Below, piece by piece: positions 1 through 7,924 of a DNA stretch of 64,000 bases. Under the pieces are notes generated by a model, which did no database searches, was not told the DNA's origin, and saw nothing but the letters and a program-made list of their open reading frames with translations. The stretch lies in contig JADJBC010000020.1 in the NCBI GenBank assembly GCA_016703945.1, forward strand, positions 1 through 64,000. The letters run 5' to 3'. How positions within the stretch are numbered: the first letter of the stretch is position 1; every line of letters begins with the position of its first letter. The position numbers and the translations under genes are program-made. Source of the stretch: Candidatus Aalborgicola danicus. GTDB taxonomy: Bacteria > Pseudomonadota > Gammaproteobacteria > Burkholderiales > Burkholderiaceae_C.

Positions 1-193
1 TCTGCCGGTGCGCTGGACCAATTGGAAGGTTTTGCCAGCTTTCACGGTGCTGATTTCTACGGTCTGCCCGCGCAACAAGGCACCGTCACCCTGCGCCGCG
101 AGTCATGGACCGTGCCCGAGAGCTTTGCCTTTGGTGAGGGCGCAATTGAAGCCACTGGGTGGGGTGCAGGCATTGCCGTGGCGGATGGTCTAG
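1..193 (+). pseudogene. pyrC: Dihydroorotase PyrC, C-terminal end, partial and frameshifted
   Basis: The 3' end of a gene that begins before the window. Frame 1 from base 1 reads a block ending near ESFAFGEG that aligns with the C-terminus of E. coli-type homodimeric dihydroorotase (blocks GFASFHG and DFYGLP against EAFCSVNGPQFYGLP). Family proteins then end with a short L-GGE-hydrophobic tail. That tail appears only in frame 2 (KPLGGVQALPWRMV, stop 191-193), so one base has been lost or gained near 140-155. The enzyme cyclises carbamoyl-aspartate to dihydroorotate in pyrimidine synthesis. The catalytic zinc-binding part lies outside the window. The family call is good; whether the frameshift is real or a sequencing error cannot be settled here. 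Confidence 0.75.
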
Positions 194-955
194 GTGCCAT
201 CGCCTGGTCAGTGCCCTGGCTGAGGCCCGGTTCGACGATGGGGAAGGGCGTTGCGGCTCCGGAGGTAACTGCAGGGAGTGCCCTTCGCCGATGCTCTGAA
301 TGCTGCGCTGGCGCCCTTGCCGCCCTAGCCCGGTGCGCTTCGTTCCGCAATGATCTCCGACCGGAGTGGGCCTTACGAAAGCTACATCTGGCCGGGTTAA
401 CCGCAACGCGCTCCCTACCCGCGAGGGCTTGCTCGTACCATTTTTCAATGGGCTGGCCTGGATGGCTGTTCCCCCAGACAAAACGCCGCCTGAACCAGTT
501 GCACGTCCCCGGTTCACAAACCGGAATCCAGCCGGTGCGTGGCCGCGCGCGCGACGCATTGACGCGGCGTTTTGACGAGAACGCCGCCTTTTTGCAATGC
601 CCCGTGCGTTGTGGGACGCTCTGGCGGCCAGGGACTGGTGTGCTTGTTTGGTCCGCTGCGTCCGCTGTGGGCGAAGTCGAATCGGTGCTGTTTGGTTACG
701 CGCCACCTGGAGTAGCTGGTTTACCACAGCGAAAACTCCACACTACCGCCCACGTATACAGGGCGCAAGCAGACACACATTCGATAGCGGATCTCGACCA
801 ATGGATGTTGCCGACACAAACGCCGAGCGTTCCAGCTGGCAAGCCCTTTTCGCATTGCCCGTACTAGGCGTCCCCGGCTGGTGGTCCGGAAATGAAGACC
901 AGCGTTTTACGAAGATGCCTCGATGTTCCGCCCCAATCGTTACAACTTGGTTTGA
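185..955 (+). pseudogene. DUF3025 family protein, broken by many frameshifts
   Basis: Fragments of one conserved protein follow in the right order but in alternating frames: an IAWSVPWL-type start, EGLLVPFFNGLAWM, FPQTKRRLNQL, PVRGRARDALTRRFDENAAF, ALWDALAARDW, AHVYRAQADTHSIADLDQWM, LPVLGVPGWWSGNED and finally EDASMFRPNRYNLV with stop 953-955. These blocks match the DUF3025 family, which commonly sits directly downstream of pyrC in Burkholderiales; its function is not known to me. The likely start ATG at 185 overlaps the pyrC stop. At least five indels are needed to join the pieces, several in short homopolymers. The residues stay well conserved, which argues for recent damage or read errors rather than old decay. 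Confidence 0.7.
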
Positions 956-1116
956 TACTTGCCCACGCCAACCCGAGGCGCCGTGGCTGGGGCCTCATGA
1001 ACCTTCGGTTCCGAAATCGGCCCCACCCCGCCCAACGCCTCGGGCCGGCGTTCCACACGGAGTCGAGTTCTTTCCTTTTTTCCCTATGGTGTTTAAGTTC
1101 TTTAGAAGCGCCCTGG

Positions 1117-1145
1117 CTTGAAATTGCGCAATTCAACCCTTACCA
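1117..1145 (+). promoter_or_regulatory. Possible heat-shock (sigma-32-like) promoter of htpX
   Basis: CTTGAAA at 1117-1123 is followed after 13 bases by CCCTTACC at 1137-1144. This resembles the sigma-32 pattern CTTGAAA-N13-CCCCATNT, with an imperfect -10. The same bases form a near-perfect inverted repeat, TTGAA(A)TTGCGCAATTCAA. It lies about 50 bases before htpX, a membrane stress protease that is heat-regulated in other bacteria. Pattern match only. Confidence 0.4.
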
Positions 1146-1191
1146 TTCACGCAGTCGGCTCTTGTAGACGGGCCAACGGAAAAGGGAAACC

Positions 1192-2068
1192 ATGAAACGC
1201 ATTCTGTTATTTGTCTTGACCAACGTATTAGTGGTCGCTGTTCTGGGCATCGTAGCCAGCCTGCTGGTGTGAACCGCTACCTCACCAGCAGTGGACTCAA
1301 CCTGGGTGCCTTTGTTGGGCTTCGCTTTGATCATGGGTTTTGGCGGTGCCATTATTTCCCTGTTGATCAGCAAACCTATGGCCAAGTGGACTTCGGGTGT
1401 GCGAATCATTGAACAGCCGCAAAACGTGGACGAAGCCTGGATTGTTGAAACCGTGCGCAAGCTGTCCGAAAAGGCCGGCATCGGCATGCCCGAGGTCGGC
1501 ATCTTCGAGGGAGACCCCAACGCCTTTGCGACTGGTGCCTTCAAGAACTCGGCACTGGTTGCGGTATCCACCGGTCTGCTGCAGGGCATGACCAGGGAAG
1601 AGGTTGAAGCTGTCATTGGCCACGAGGTGGCCCACATTGCCAACGGCGACATGGTGACCATGACCCTGATTCAAGGCGTGATGAACACCTTCGTGGTGTT
1701 CCTGAGCCGTGTCATTGGTTATGCGGTCGACAGCTTTTTGCGCAAGGGTGACGACCGCAGTTCCGGCCCTGGCATCGGCTACATGATTACCACCATCGTG
1801 CTGGACATCGTATTGGGCTTTGCCGCTGCCATAGTGGTGGCCTGGTTCTCGCGTCACCGCGAATTCCGAGCCGATGCCGGAGCGGCCCAATTGCTGGGGC
1901 GCAAGCAACCCGATGATCAATGCCCTGGCGCGTCTGGGTGGCATGGTCCCCGGTGAATTGCCCAAGAGCGTAGCGGCAATGGGCATTGCGGGTGGTATCG
2001 GGAAACTGTTTTCGACACACCCACCCATCGAAGAGCGGATTGCCGCTCTGCAAAACCAGCAAGGCTGA
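1192..2068 (+). pseudogene. htpX: Zinc metalloprotease HtpX, frameshifted
   Basis: HtpX is an inner-membrane M48 zinc protease that degrades damaged membrane proteins. The ATG at 1192 follows a GGGAAA ribosome-binding site and starts a typical MKRILLFVLTNVLVV membrane segment. The zinc motif HEVAH, two further membrane segments and the C-terminal block FSTHPPIEERIAALQ are all present. Three indels break the frame. A G is missing near 1265 (LLV-stop where families have LLGVNRYL). A T is extra near 1310 (restoring LLGFALIMGFGG). A base is extra near 1905, between GRKQP and MINALARLGG. With these corrected the protein would be about 290 residues, normal for the family. The gene is otherwise so well conserved that sequence error is a serious possibility. 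Confidence 0.85.
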
Positions 2069-2148
2069 GGCACGCCCAGCCTTCTACCGGCCCACTGGGT
2101 GTGCCCAGCCCAACGTGGGCCCGCAACAGGAAACCTCTGGCTGGTGGA

Positions 2149-3215
2149 TTAGCAAATCCGCGGTAGTTGCTCGCCGCTGAGCCAATCCACCACGCGCCGC
2201 CCACCAAACCGCGTATTCATCCGACACAAAGCAATGGCTGTCCTGCGTGACGGTGCCAATGCGCTCTGCGCCGCGCCCCAGCGGATGCGCGCGCATGGCG
2301 GCCAGCAGTTGGTCGGCCACTTCGGGCGCGCAGATGGCAATCAGCTTGCCTTCGTTGGCCACGTACAGCGGGTCCAGGCCCAGCAGTTCGCAGGCGGCTT
2401 CCACCTGCGGCAGCACCGGGATCGCCGCTTCTTCAATGGTCATACCGACTTTTGACTGCGTGGCGATCTCGTTGAGCGTGGTGGCCAGCCCGCCGCGCGT
2501 GGGGTCGCAGCACGTGCAGGGTGTTGGGGTCGGGCAACGCCTGCAGCATGGCCTGCACCCGGGTGTGCAGGGCGGCAGTGTCGGACACGATTGCGGTTTC
2601 GAACTCCAGCGACTCGCGCAGCGACATCACCGCCACGCCGTGCTCGCCCAGCGTGCCCGAGACCAGCACCGCATCCCCCGCCCGCGCCTGGCGCCCGTCG
2701 ATGCACAGGCTGTTCTGGACCACGCCCACACCGGTGGTGGTGATGAACACGCCGTCGCCCTTGCCCTTCTCGACGACCTTCGTGTCGCCGGTGACGATGG
2801 GCACGCCCGCCTCGCGCGCCGCCGCCGCCATGGATTCCACAATGCGCTTCAGATCGGCCAGCGCAAAGCCTTCTTCCAGAATGAAACTGGCCGCCAGATA
2901 CAGCGGCTTGGCCCCCGACATGGCCACGTCATTGACCGTGCCATGCACCGACAGGCAACCAATGTCCCCGCCGGGGAAGAACAGCGGAGAAATAACATGC
3001 CCATCGGTCGCCATCACCAGCCGCCCACCGGCGGGGAACGGCAGCAAGGCGCCATCGTGGCCCTGGCGCAAATACTCGTTGTCAAAGGCGCGCGCAAACA
3101 GCTCGTCCACCAGTTGCGCCGCAGCCCGCCCGCCCGCGCCGTGCGTCATGTCGATGTGCCCGTGCTTGAAGTCGATGGGGCGCAGGTAGTTCTTCTTGGG
3201 TGTCGTCATGGTCAT
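2149..3215 (-). pseudogene. hypE: Hydrogenase maturation protein HypE, frameshifted
   Basis: HypE dehydrates the carbamoyl group received from HypF to a thiocyanate, giving the CN ligand of the [NiFe] hydrogenase active site. The start MTMTTPKKNYLRP at 3215 overlaps the hypD stop (ATGA). The AIR-synthase-like motifs HGAGGRAAAQLVDELF, GGDIGCLSVHGTVNDVAMSGA and VTGDTKVVEKGKGDG are intact. Two indels follow. Near 2505 about two bases are missing in the block LRDPTRGGLATTLNE. Near 2210 one extra G separates the body from the family C-terminus. The final residues PRIC, read from the last frame, keep the C-terminal cysteine that carries the cyanide precursor. It is the last gene of the hyp operon. 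Confidence 0.85.
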
Positions 3216-4347
3216 GCTGCCACTACCGCGATGTCGCGGAAGCGGCCATAGGAGTAGTGGGCGGCGCAGGCGCCTTCGTTGGACACCATGCACGAGCCCA
3301 TCGGGCTCTCCGGCGTGCACACTGTGCCAAACAGCTTGCAGTCCGACGGGCGCTTGACCCCGCGCAGGATGGCGCCGCATTCGCATTGTTTGTGGTCTGG
3401 CACTTGGTGATAGTGCAGGTCAAATTTGCGCTCGGCATCCCATTCGGCAAACGCCGGGCGAATCTTCAGGGCGCTGTAGGGCACCTCGCCCAGGCCGCGC
3501 CACTCAAAGCTTTCGCGTAGGTCGAAGATCTGCGCCACCAGGCCTGCGCCGCCTGAGTTGCCGTCGCGCGTCACCACGCGCGAAAACTCGTTCTCCACCA
3601 CGCCGCGTCCTGCGTTGATCTGGCGCACCAACATCAAAATGCCCCTGCATCACATCGAGCGGCTCAAACCCGGTGATCACTACCGGTTTTGATAGGTTTG
3701 GGCAAAGGCTTCATAGGGTTTGGAGCCGATGATGATGCTGACGTGGGCCGGGCCGATGAAGCCGTCAATTGGCACCGTGCCCAACAGGCGCGCTTCAGCC
3801 GCTTCCAGGATGTGGGTGATAGCGGCCGGGGTCAGCATGGCAGCACAGCACGCTGAAGTTCTGACCGGCGCGCCGCCGCATCGCGAATGACCAAGGCCGT
3901 GGGCGGCGTGGTGGTCTCGAAGCCGATGGCAAAAAACACCACCTCCCGATCCGGGTTTTGCTCGGCCAACTTGAGCGCATCGGCGGCCGAGTAGACCAAG
4001 CGGATGTCGGCCCCGCGCGCCTTGGCCTTGATCAGCGAGAGGCCATCGGAGGCCGGCACGCGCATGGTGTCGCCATAGGTGCACAGCATCACGCCCTGCT
4101 CCAGGGCGAGGCGGATCGCCAGATCGACGCGGCCAATCGGCAGCACGCACACCGGGCATCCCGGCCCATGGATCATGCGCACATTGGCGGGCAGCATGTC
4201 GGCAATGCCGTAGCGCGAAATGGCGTGCGTGTGCCCGCCGCAAAACTCCATGAAGTTGTAGGCCACATCCGGACGCACTTCGGCGGCAATATTGGCGGCG
4301 ATGTGGCGCGCGCCATCCCCATCGCGGAATTCGTCGATGTACTTCAT
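3212..4347 (-). pseudogene. hypD: Hydrogenase maturation protein HypD, frameshifted
   Basis: HypD is the iron-sulfur scaffold on which, with HypC, the Fe(CN)2CO group of [NiFe] hydrogenase is assembled. It starts at 4347, overlapping the hypC stop. Conserved blocks appear in order: YNFMEFCGGHTHA, HGPGCPVCVLPIGR, FFAIGFETTTPPTA, NFSVLCCH, LTPAAITHILEA, DGFIGPAHVSIIIGS, GFEPLDVMQ, NEFSRVVTRDGN, CECGAILRGVKRP and CTPESPMGSCMVS. They fall in several frames, needing about four indels near 3870, 3842, 3690 (a short A run) and 3645 (a G run). All expected cysteine motifs survive, so the broken frame is more likely recent or artefactual than old. Confidence 0.85.
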
Positions 4348-4577
4348 CGCTGGCCTTCTTCCACCTGCGCCAATTCGGCAAACAGCGCCAGCGTGCGCTC
4401 TGCCTCCTCGGGATCGATCTTGCCGATGGCGTAGCCCACGTGGATGATCACGTAGTCGCCCACCTGCGCGTCGTCCACCAGATCAATGGACACCTCCTTG
4501 CGCACCCCGGCCAGATCGACGATGGCACGCAGAGCGGGCAAGAGTTCCACCACACGGGCGGGAATGGCTAGACACAT
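4344..4577 (-). CDS. hypC: Hydrogenase maturation chaperone HypC
   Basis: A 77-residue HypC/HypF-type OB-fold chaperone with the signature MCLAIP at the N-terminus. Its second residue, a cysteine, binds the Fe(CN)2CO group in the HypC-HypD complex and later contacts the hydrogenase large-subunit precursor. The frame is intact, unlike hypD and hypE just downstream. The stop overlaps the hypD start. In the usual operon it would follow hypF closely, but here a 2.1-kb cassette separates them, so transcription of hypCDE may depend on read-through or on a promoter inside the cassette. Confidence 0.95.
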   Translation of the reverse strand: MCLAIPARVVELLPALRAIVDLAGVRKEVSIDLVDDAQVGDYVIIHVGYAIGKIDPEEAERTLALFAELAQVEEGQR

Positions 4578-4594
4578 GATGGGTTCCTTGGTGT

Positions 4595-4642
4595 GCTATC
4601 AAAATGGTGGCTGCTTGCGCTTATTCCACGAGGGCTAGAGGC
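4595..4642 (+). repeat. Dispersed repeat family B, copy left of the cassette
   Basis: About 48 bases running from GCTATCAAAA to CCACGAGGGCTAGAGGC. The same pattern recurs at least eleven more times in the window, in either orientation. It shares 15 identical bases (attccacgagggcta, 4623-4637) with the copy at 6733-6747. Confidence 0.75.
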
Positions 4643-4866
4643 TTGTTCTGTTGTTGATGTTTCGGCGGAGTAGGGTTTGGGGGGCGGATTCCAATATGGC
4701 TGTGAAGCACCCGAAGGGACGGACAAAGTGCGGGGCATTTTTGACTCTGATCCCATAACCAGGGGAGGGCGGGGAATTCTGGGCGAGTTCAAGAGCGGAC
4801 GAGTGGTGACACATAGCGTCCAGTTCAGGTATGCCCTATGCACTGAAGGCGGCCTAGCGATCTTTG

Positions 4867-5784
4867 TCATTCAGCTTCCTCTGGGTGATCCGTCCAATCG
4901 CAAACGCCGCAACTCATGTAGTACTCACCGTCCGGCGGGATTGCGATATCAAAGTGCGTTCGTACATCTCGCGATTTGCAAACAGGGCATTGCTTTGTTC
5001 TGTCTGATCGATTGCGCTCCAGAATTTGGATGAAGTGTCCGATGGTTGTTTGGCAAGAGTGGATCGCTATTGATGATGCTGTTTGGCTTGCGCTTCTCGT
5101 GTGAGTGAGCCAATTGACCAATTGCCAGCACTCTTTGGCAGTGTTTTTCAGGTGTTGTCTCAACTCTTTGTTACTGCCGCCACCACAGAGTTGGTTCATA
5201 AGTGCCTCTGTCCATGCGATAAAGTTGGCATCCTGAGGTCGCTCAACATCGGCGGGAAGTTCGGTACGGCGGCGAAGAGCCGCAATGAGCGATATGAGAC
5301 TTTCCCTGAGCAGCATTCCTACCGACTGGTACTCCTCCGCTTCAACGGCACTGTCGTGCTTACTTTGTGCCTGATCCATCCGCCTCAGAACTTCATCGAA
5401 GGGGCTGGGATCATTGGCATCAACACGGTCAGAGCGACTTTTGAGTCGCATCATTAGACCGATGTGGAAGGACAGTGTGTAGTCGAGACTTGGGAAATGC
5501 TTTTGAGAATACAAGTTCGTTAGATTGGTGATGACCCACCAGCGGTCCTTGTCCGTTGTAACGGCCCAGATTTCATAAACGTCGCCGACAACAACCTCTC
5601 GTTTAATTAGCTCCACGTGATGGACAACTTCATCCGGGGCTTGTCCTTCTACGTAGTTCGCGATATCTACCTCGGAGTGAATGTCTCTCTCGACGCTATA
5701 TCGCGCTAGCTCTGCAGCGGGAACTGGGTGCGTGTGAATGACGCACTCATCTTCGGATGTTTTTTTGTTGCTGTCGTTTTTCAT
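4867..5784 (-). CDS. Unrecognised cassette protein with C-terminal zinc ribbon
   Basis: I do not recognise this 305-residue protein. The first 120 residues are mixed alpha/beta with a stretch EIWAVTTDKDRWWVITNLTNLYSQ. Residues about 145-255 look helical and contain EYQSVGMLLRESLISLIAAL and ECWQLVNWLTHTR, similar in feel to HEPN-like helical domains of toxin and defence proteins, but I cannot point to an exact R-x4-6-H motif. The C-terminus is a four-cysteine zinc ribbon: CPVC at about 266-269 and CGVC at about 292-295. It starts at ATG 5784 with no clear ribosome-binding site. It lies downstream of the nuclease-like gene on the same strand, 108 bases away, in a more A+T-rich segment than its neighbours. 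Function unknown. Confidence 0.7.
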   Translation of the reverse strand: MKNDSNKKTSEDECVIHTHPVPAAELARYSVERDIHSEVDIANYVEGQAPDEVVHHVELIKREVVVGDVYEIWAVTTDKDRWWVITNLTNLYSQKHFPSLDYTLSFHIGLMMRLKSRSDRVDANDPSPFDEVLRRMDQAQSKHDSAVEAEEYQSVGMLLRESLISLIAALRRRTELPADVERPQDANFIAWTEALMNQLCGGGSNKELRQHLKNTAKECWQLVNWLTHTRSASQTASSIAIHSCQTTIGHFIQILERNRSDRTKQCPVCKSRDVRTHFDIAIPPDGEYYMSCGVCDWTDHPEEAE

Positions 5785-5892
5785 GAGGACACGTGAACGC
5801 CTAAATTATGCTTTCCAGAAAAGACCTTTGTCTGCAGGGTATCCTCATCAGCTTAGATTCATTCATGTGAGTCAATTGAGCGGATTGATTGG

Positions 5893-6609
5893 TTAGATTC
5901 CATCGCGTGGTGGCTCTTGTTTGGGTTGTGGTGCTTGCCTTTGCATCCATTCATAGGCGTCCCGGATTGACGCTAACGGAACCATTGCGCACTCATCGGA
6001 TGAATCGTCGAAGGTAAGGAGTTGAAGGGATGACTTTCTACTGCTGCTGGCAACAGTCAACAACCAGGCGAGGTACGTTTCGAAGTCTTTCAGGCTGAGC
6101 GAACGCGGCGGCCTGTTCGCGAAGAACTCAGTTGTGAACTGCCTGGCGGAAATTCGTGGGACTTCGCTGGGGCGTTGTGCCGAGAGTCCGCATGTCGCAC
6201 CAAATACTTTCTGATTGCAGACTTCTAGTCGATAGACATTGCAACGGCCCTCCATTTTCGGGTGCTCTGCCCACGCAATAAAGTGACATTGGTCATGCAG
6301 CTCTCGCATCATTGTGTCGGTCTCGAGCTCCTTACATAGTTTGAGTCTTCGGTCCTTCATGACTTCACTGGCAATCTCGTTTTGCGTGTACTTGAATTCG
6401 ATGAGCGCGAACTGACTCTGATCGGATAGTACGTAGTCGGCTCCACCCCACGTATCCTGTCCTCCGAGCGAAAACGAACGAACCTGAAGGTTGCTCTTCT
6501 GGGCTTCACGCCGAAAGAAAGAGTTAAAGGAGTCAATGACAGCTTGTTCGAGGCGAGGCATTTTGGAATCTAAATTGATGCTGCCGAACGTTTGTCTTGG
6601 AGTTTCCAA
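5893..6609 (-). CDS. Putative PD-(D/E)XK nuclease-fold protein
   Basis: A 238-residue protein read from a TTG start; an internal ATG at about 6561 is an alternative. Residues 54-75 form the strand-turn-strand of a PD-(D/E)XK nuclease core: GGADYVL supplies Asp58, and ALIEFKYTQ supplies Glu71 and Lys73 thirteen residues on. Glu21 in the preceding helix RLEQAVIDSFNSFF could be the fourth active-site residue. The fold is inferred from this motif spacing alone. I cannot say whether it cuts foreign DNA, repairs DNA or is inactive. The neighbouring zinc-ribbon gene follows 108 bases downstream on the same strand, so the two may act together, perhaps in phage defence; that is inference. Confidence 0.65.
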   Translation of the reverse strand: METPRQTFGSINLDSKMPRLEQAVIDSFNSFFRREAQKSNLQVRSFSLGGQDTWGGADYVLSDQSQFALIEFKYTQNEIASEVMKDRRLKLCKELETDTMMRELHDQCHFIAWAEHPKMEGRCNVYRLEVCNQKVFGATCGLSAQRPSEVPRISARQFTTEFFANRPPRSLSLKDFETYLAWLLTVASSSRKSSLQLLTFDDSSDECAMVPLASIRDAYEWMQRQAPQPKQEPPRDGI

Positions 6610-6704
6610 GCTAGACGACCAGATACGTTGGCTGGTGAATGACTTCGTTGACCGTGTTCGCAGTCAATGGAGTTCAGGTGATATTGCTCAATCGTCATGA
6701 CTTT

Positions 6705-6752
6705 GCTATTCATTTAGTAGCTGTCTACGTACATTCCACGAGGGCTACAGCC
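6705..6752 (+). repeat. Dispersed repeat family B, copy right of the cassette
   Basis: A second direct copy of repeat B (GCTATT ... CCACGAGGGCTACAG) lying across the 3' end of hypF. Read on the minus strand it supplies the last residues of HypF (AAVALVECT), a tail not expected for the family. Confidence 0.7.
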
Positions 6753-7921
6753 GCATTTAATGTAGTACTCTGACTCGTAGCCACGCAGTAGGCCGCAACC
6801 CAGGCTTGGCCTAGCGCCAGCCCGGCGTCGCCGCACGACAGGCTCGTGGTTTGCAGCACGTTCAAGCCCGCAGCCCCCAGCCGCGAAACGATGCGCTGCG
6901 TCAAGACTCGGTTGAAGAAACAACCGCCGCCCAAAGCCACATCACGCACGTGGTGGATGTGCGCTTGAGCGATGGCGTGGGCGCACAGGGCGTCGGCCAA
7001 GGTCAGGTGAAAGAGCGCGGCGGCTTCATCCACTGCGGCAGGGTTGTGAAGGTTGGTGGCGATCAGCGTGGAGAGCAGCAGGGGGCGCACATCGATCTGA
7101 CCGTCTGAGGTCACTGCCCAGTCGCTGGCGCGGACTTCCAAGGTGCGGGACTGCAGGTAACGCGCCGCTGCCTGCTCCAGCGCTATTGCCGCCTGCGCCT
7201 CAAGCTCCTGGCGCACGCTCAAACCCAGCAAACCCGCCACCGCATCAAACCAGCGCCCGGCGGCCGTGGTCTGCGGGCAGTTCAGGCCACGCTGCAGCAT
7301 GGTGTGGATGGTGCGTGCCGCTTGCTCACCCACGGTCGGTGCGAAGCGCGGAACGATCTGCTCGGCCATTCCACACGCTTGCAGCGCCGCCGCCGCCATG
7401 CGCCAGGGTTCGCGTGCGGCCACGTCGCCACCGGGCAGGGCCAGGGGGCTCAGATGGCCGATGCGCGTGCACTGTGCGCCATCCACCAGCAGCACTTCAC
7501 CGCCCCAGGCCACGCCATCCGTGCCCAGGCCCACGCCGTCCAGCGCGATGCCGATGACCGGGCGCGCCATGTCGCGTTCCGTGTCGCTTTTCTTGTCGTG
7601 TCTTGCGCCATGCTCGGCCAGCACCGCCGCGATATGCGCGTGGTGGTGTTGCACGGCAACGGCGCTGACCCCCAGTTCGTGCGCCAGCCGCAGGGCCAGG
7701 TGGGTGCTGAAGAAGTCGGGGTGCAGGTCATGGGCCACGGCGTCGATGCGCCCGCCCACCTGTTCCAGCAGCGCGCGCACGGATTGCTCCAGCGCCTCGC
7801 AGGCCGCGGGGTCAGACAGGTCGCCATGCTGAACTGACCACAGCGGCTTGAGAGGCGCCTCGGTGTCAAGCAGACAGGCGGCGTTCTTGAGGAACGCGCC
7901 GCAGGCCAGGATGCGCGCCAT
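6725..7921 (-). CDS. hypF: Short HypF, carbamoyltransferase (Kae1-like) domain only
   Basis: HypF makes carbamoyl-AMP from carbamoyl phosphate and passes the carbamoyl group to the HypE cysteine. This 398-residue protein carries only the C-terminal Kae1/TsaD-like part: the start ILACGAFLKNAACLLD, the metal-binding block VQHHHAHIAAVLAEHG, GIALDGVGLGTDGVAWGGE and GGGCFFNRVL. The acylphosphatase, zinc-finger and YrdC domains of full-length HypF (about 750 residues) are absent. A comparably short HypF has been described in Ralstonia eutropha, so this may be a functional variant rather than a truncation. It starts three bases after the hypB stop. The C-terminal tail comes from repeat B at the cassette edge. 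Confidence 0.85.
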   Translation of the reverse strand: MARILACGAFLKNAACLLDTEAPLKPLWSVQHGDLSDPAACEALEQSVRALLEQVGGRIDAVAHDLHPDFFSTHLALRLAHELGVSAVAVQHHHAHIAAVLAEHGARHDKKSDTERDMARPVIGIALDGVGLGTDGVAWGGEVLLVDGAQCTRIGHLSPLALPGGDVAAREPWRMAAAALQACGMAEQIVPRFAPTVGEQAARTIHTMLQRGLNCPQTTAAGRWFDAVAGLLGLSVRQELEAQAAIALEQAAARYLQSRTLEVRASDWAVTSDGQIDVRPLLLSTLIATNLHNPAAVDEAAALFHLTLADALCAHAIAQAHIHHVRDVALGGGCFFNRVLTQRIVSRLGAAGLNVLQTTSLSCGDAGLALGQAWVAAYCVATSQSTTLNAAVALVECT

Positions 7922-7924
7922 GGC

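Larger units (their letters stand above)
4595..6752. mobile_element. Two-gene cassette inserted between hypF and hypC
   Basis: The hyp operon is interrupted here by two genes with no evident tie to hydrogenase maturation. The segment is bracketed by two direct family B repeats (4595-4642 and 6705-6752). Its base composition is visibly more A+T-rich than the hyp genes on either side. No transposase or integrase is present, so the route of entry is unknown; recombination between repeats is one possibility. About 220 bases between the left repeat and the first gene (4643-4866) hold nothing I recognise, although a short plus-strand frame at 4677-5033 is open. That the cassette was acquired is inference from position, composition and the flanking repeats. 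Confidence 0.55.

Noticed and set aside
22..867. 281-codon open frame on the plus strand
   Set aside because: It only strings together parts of pyrC and the DUF3025 gene across frameshifts; conserved blocks alternate with other frames.
2247..3251. 334-codon plus-strand frame
   Set aside because: It is antisense to hypE, whose motifs are clear, and has no recognisable domain.
4677..5033. 118-codon plus-strand frame at the cassette edge
   Set aside because: It overlaps the zinc-ribbon gene antisense and has no start signal or motif; kept only as a note in the cassette entry.
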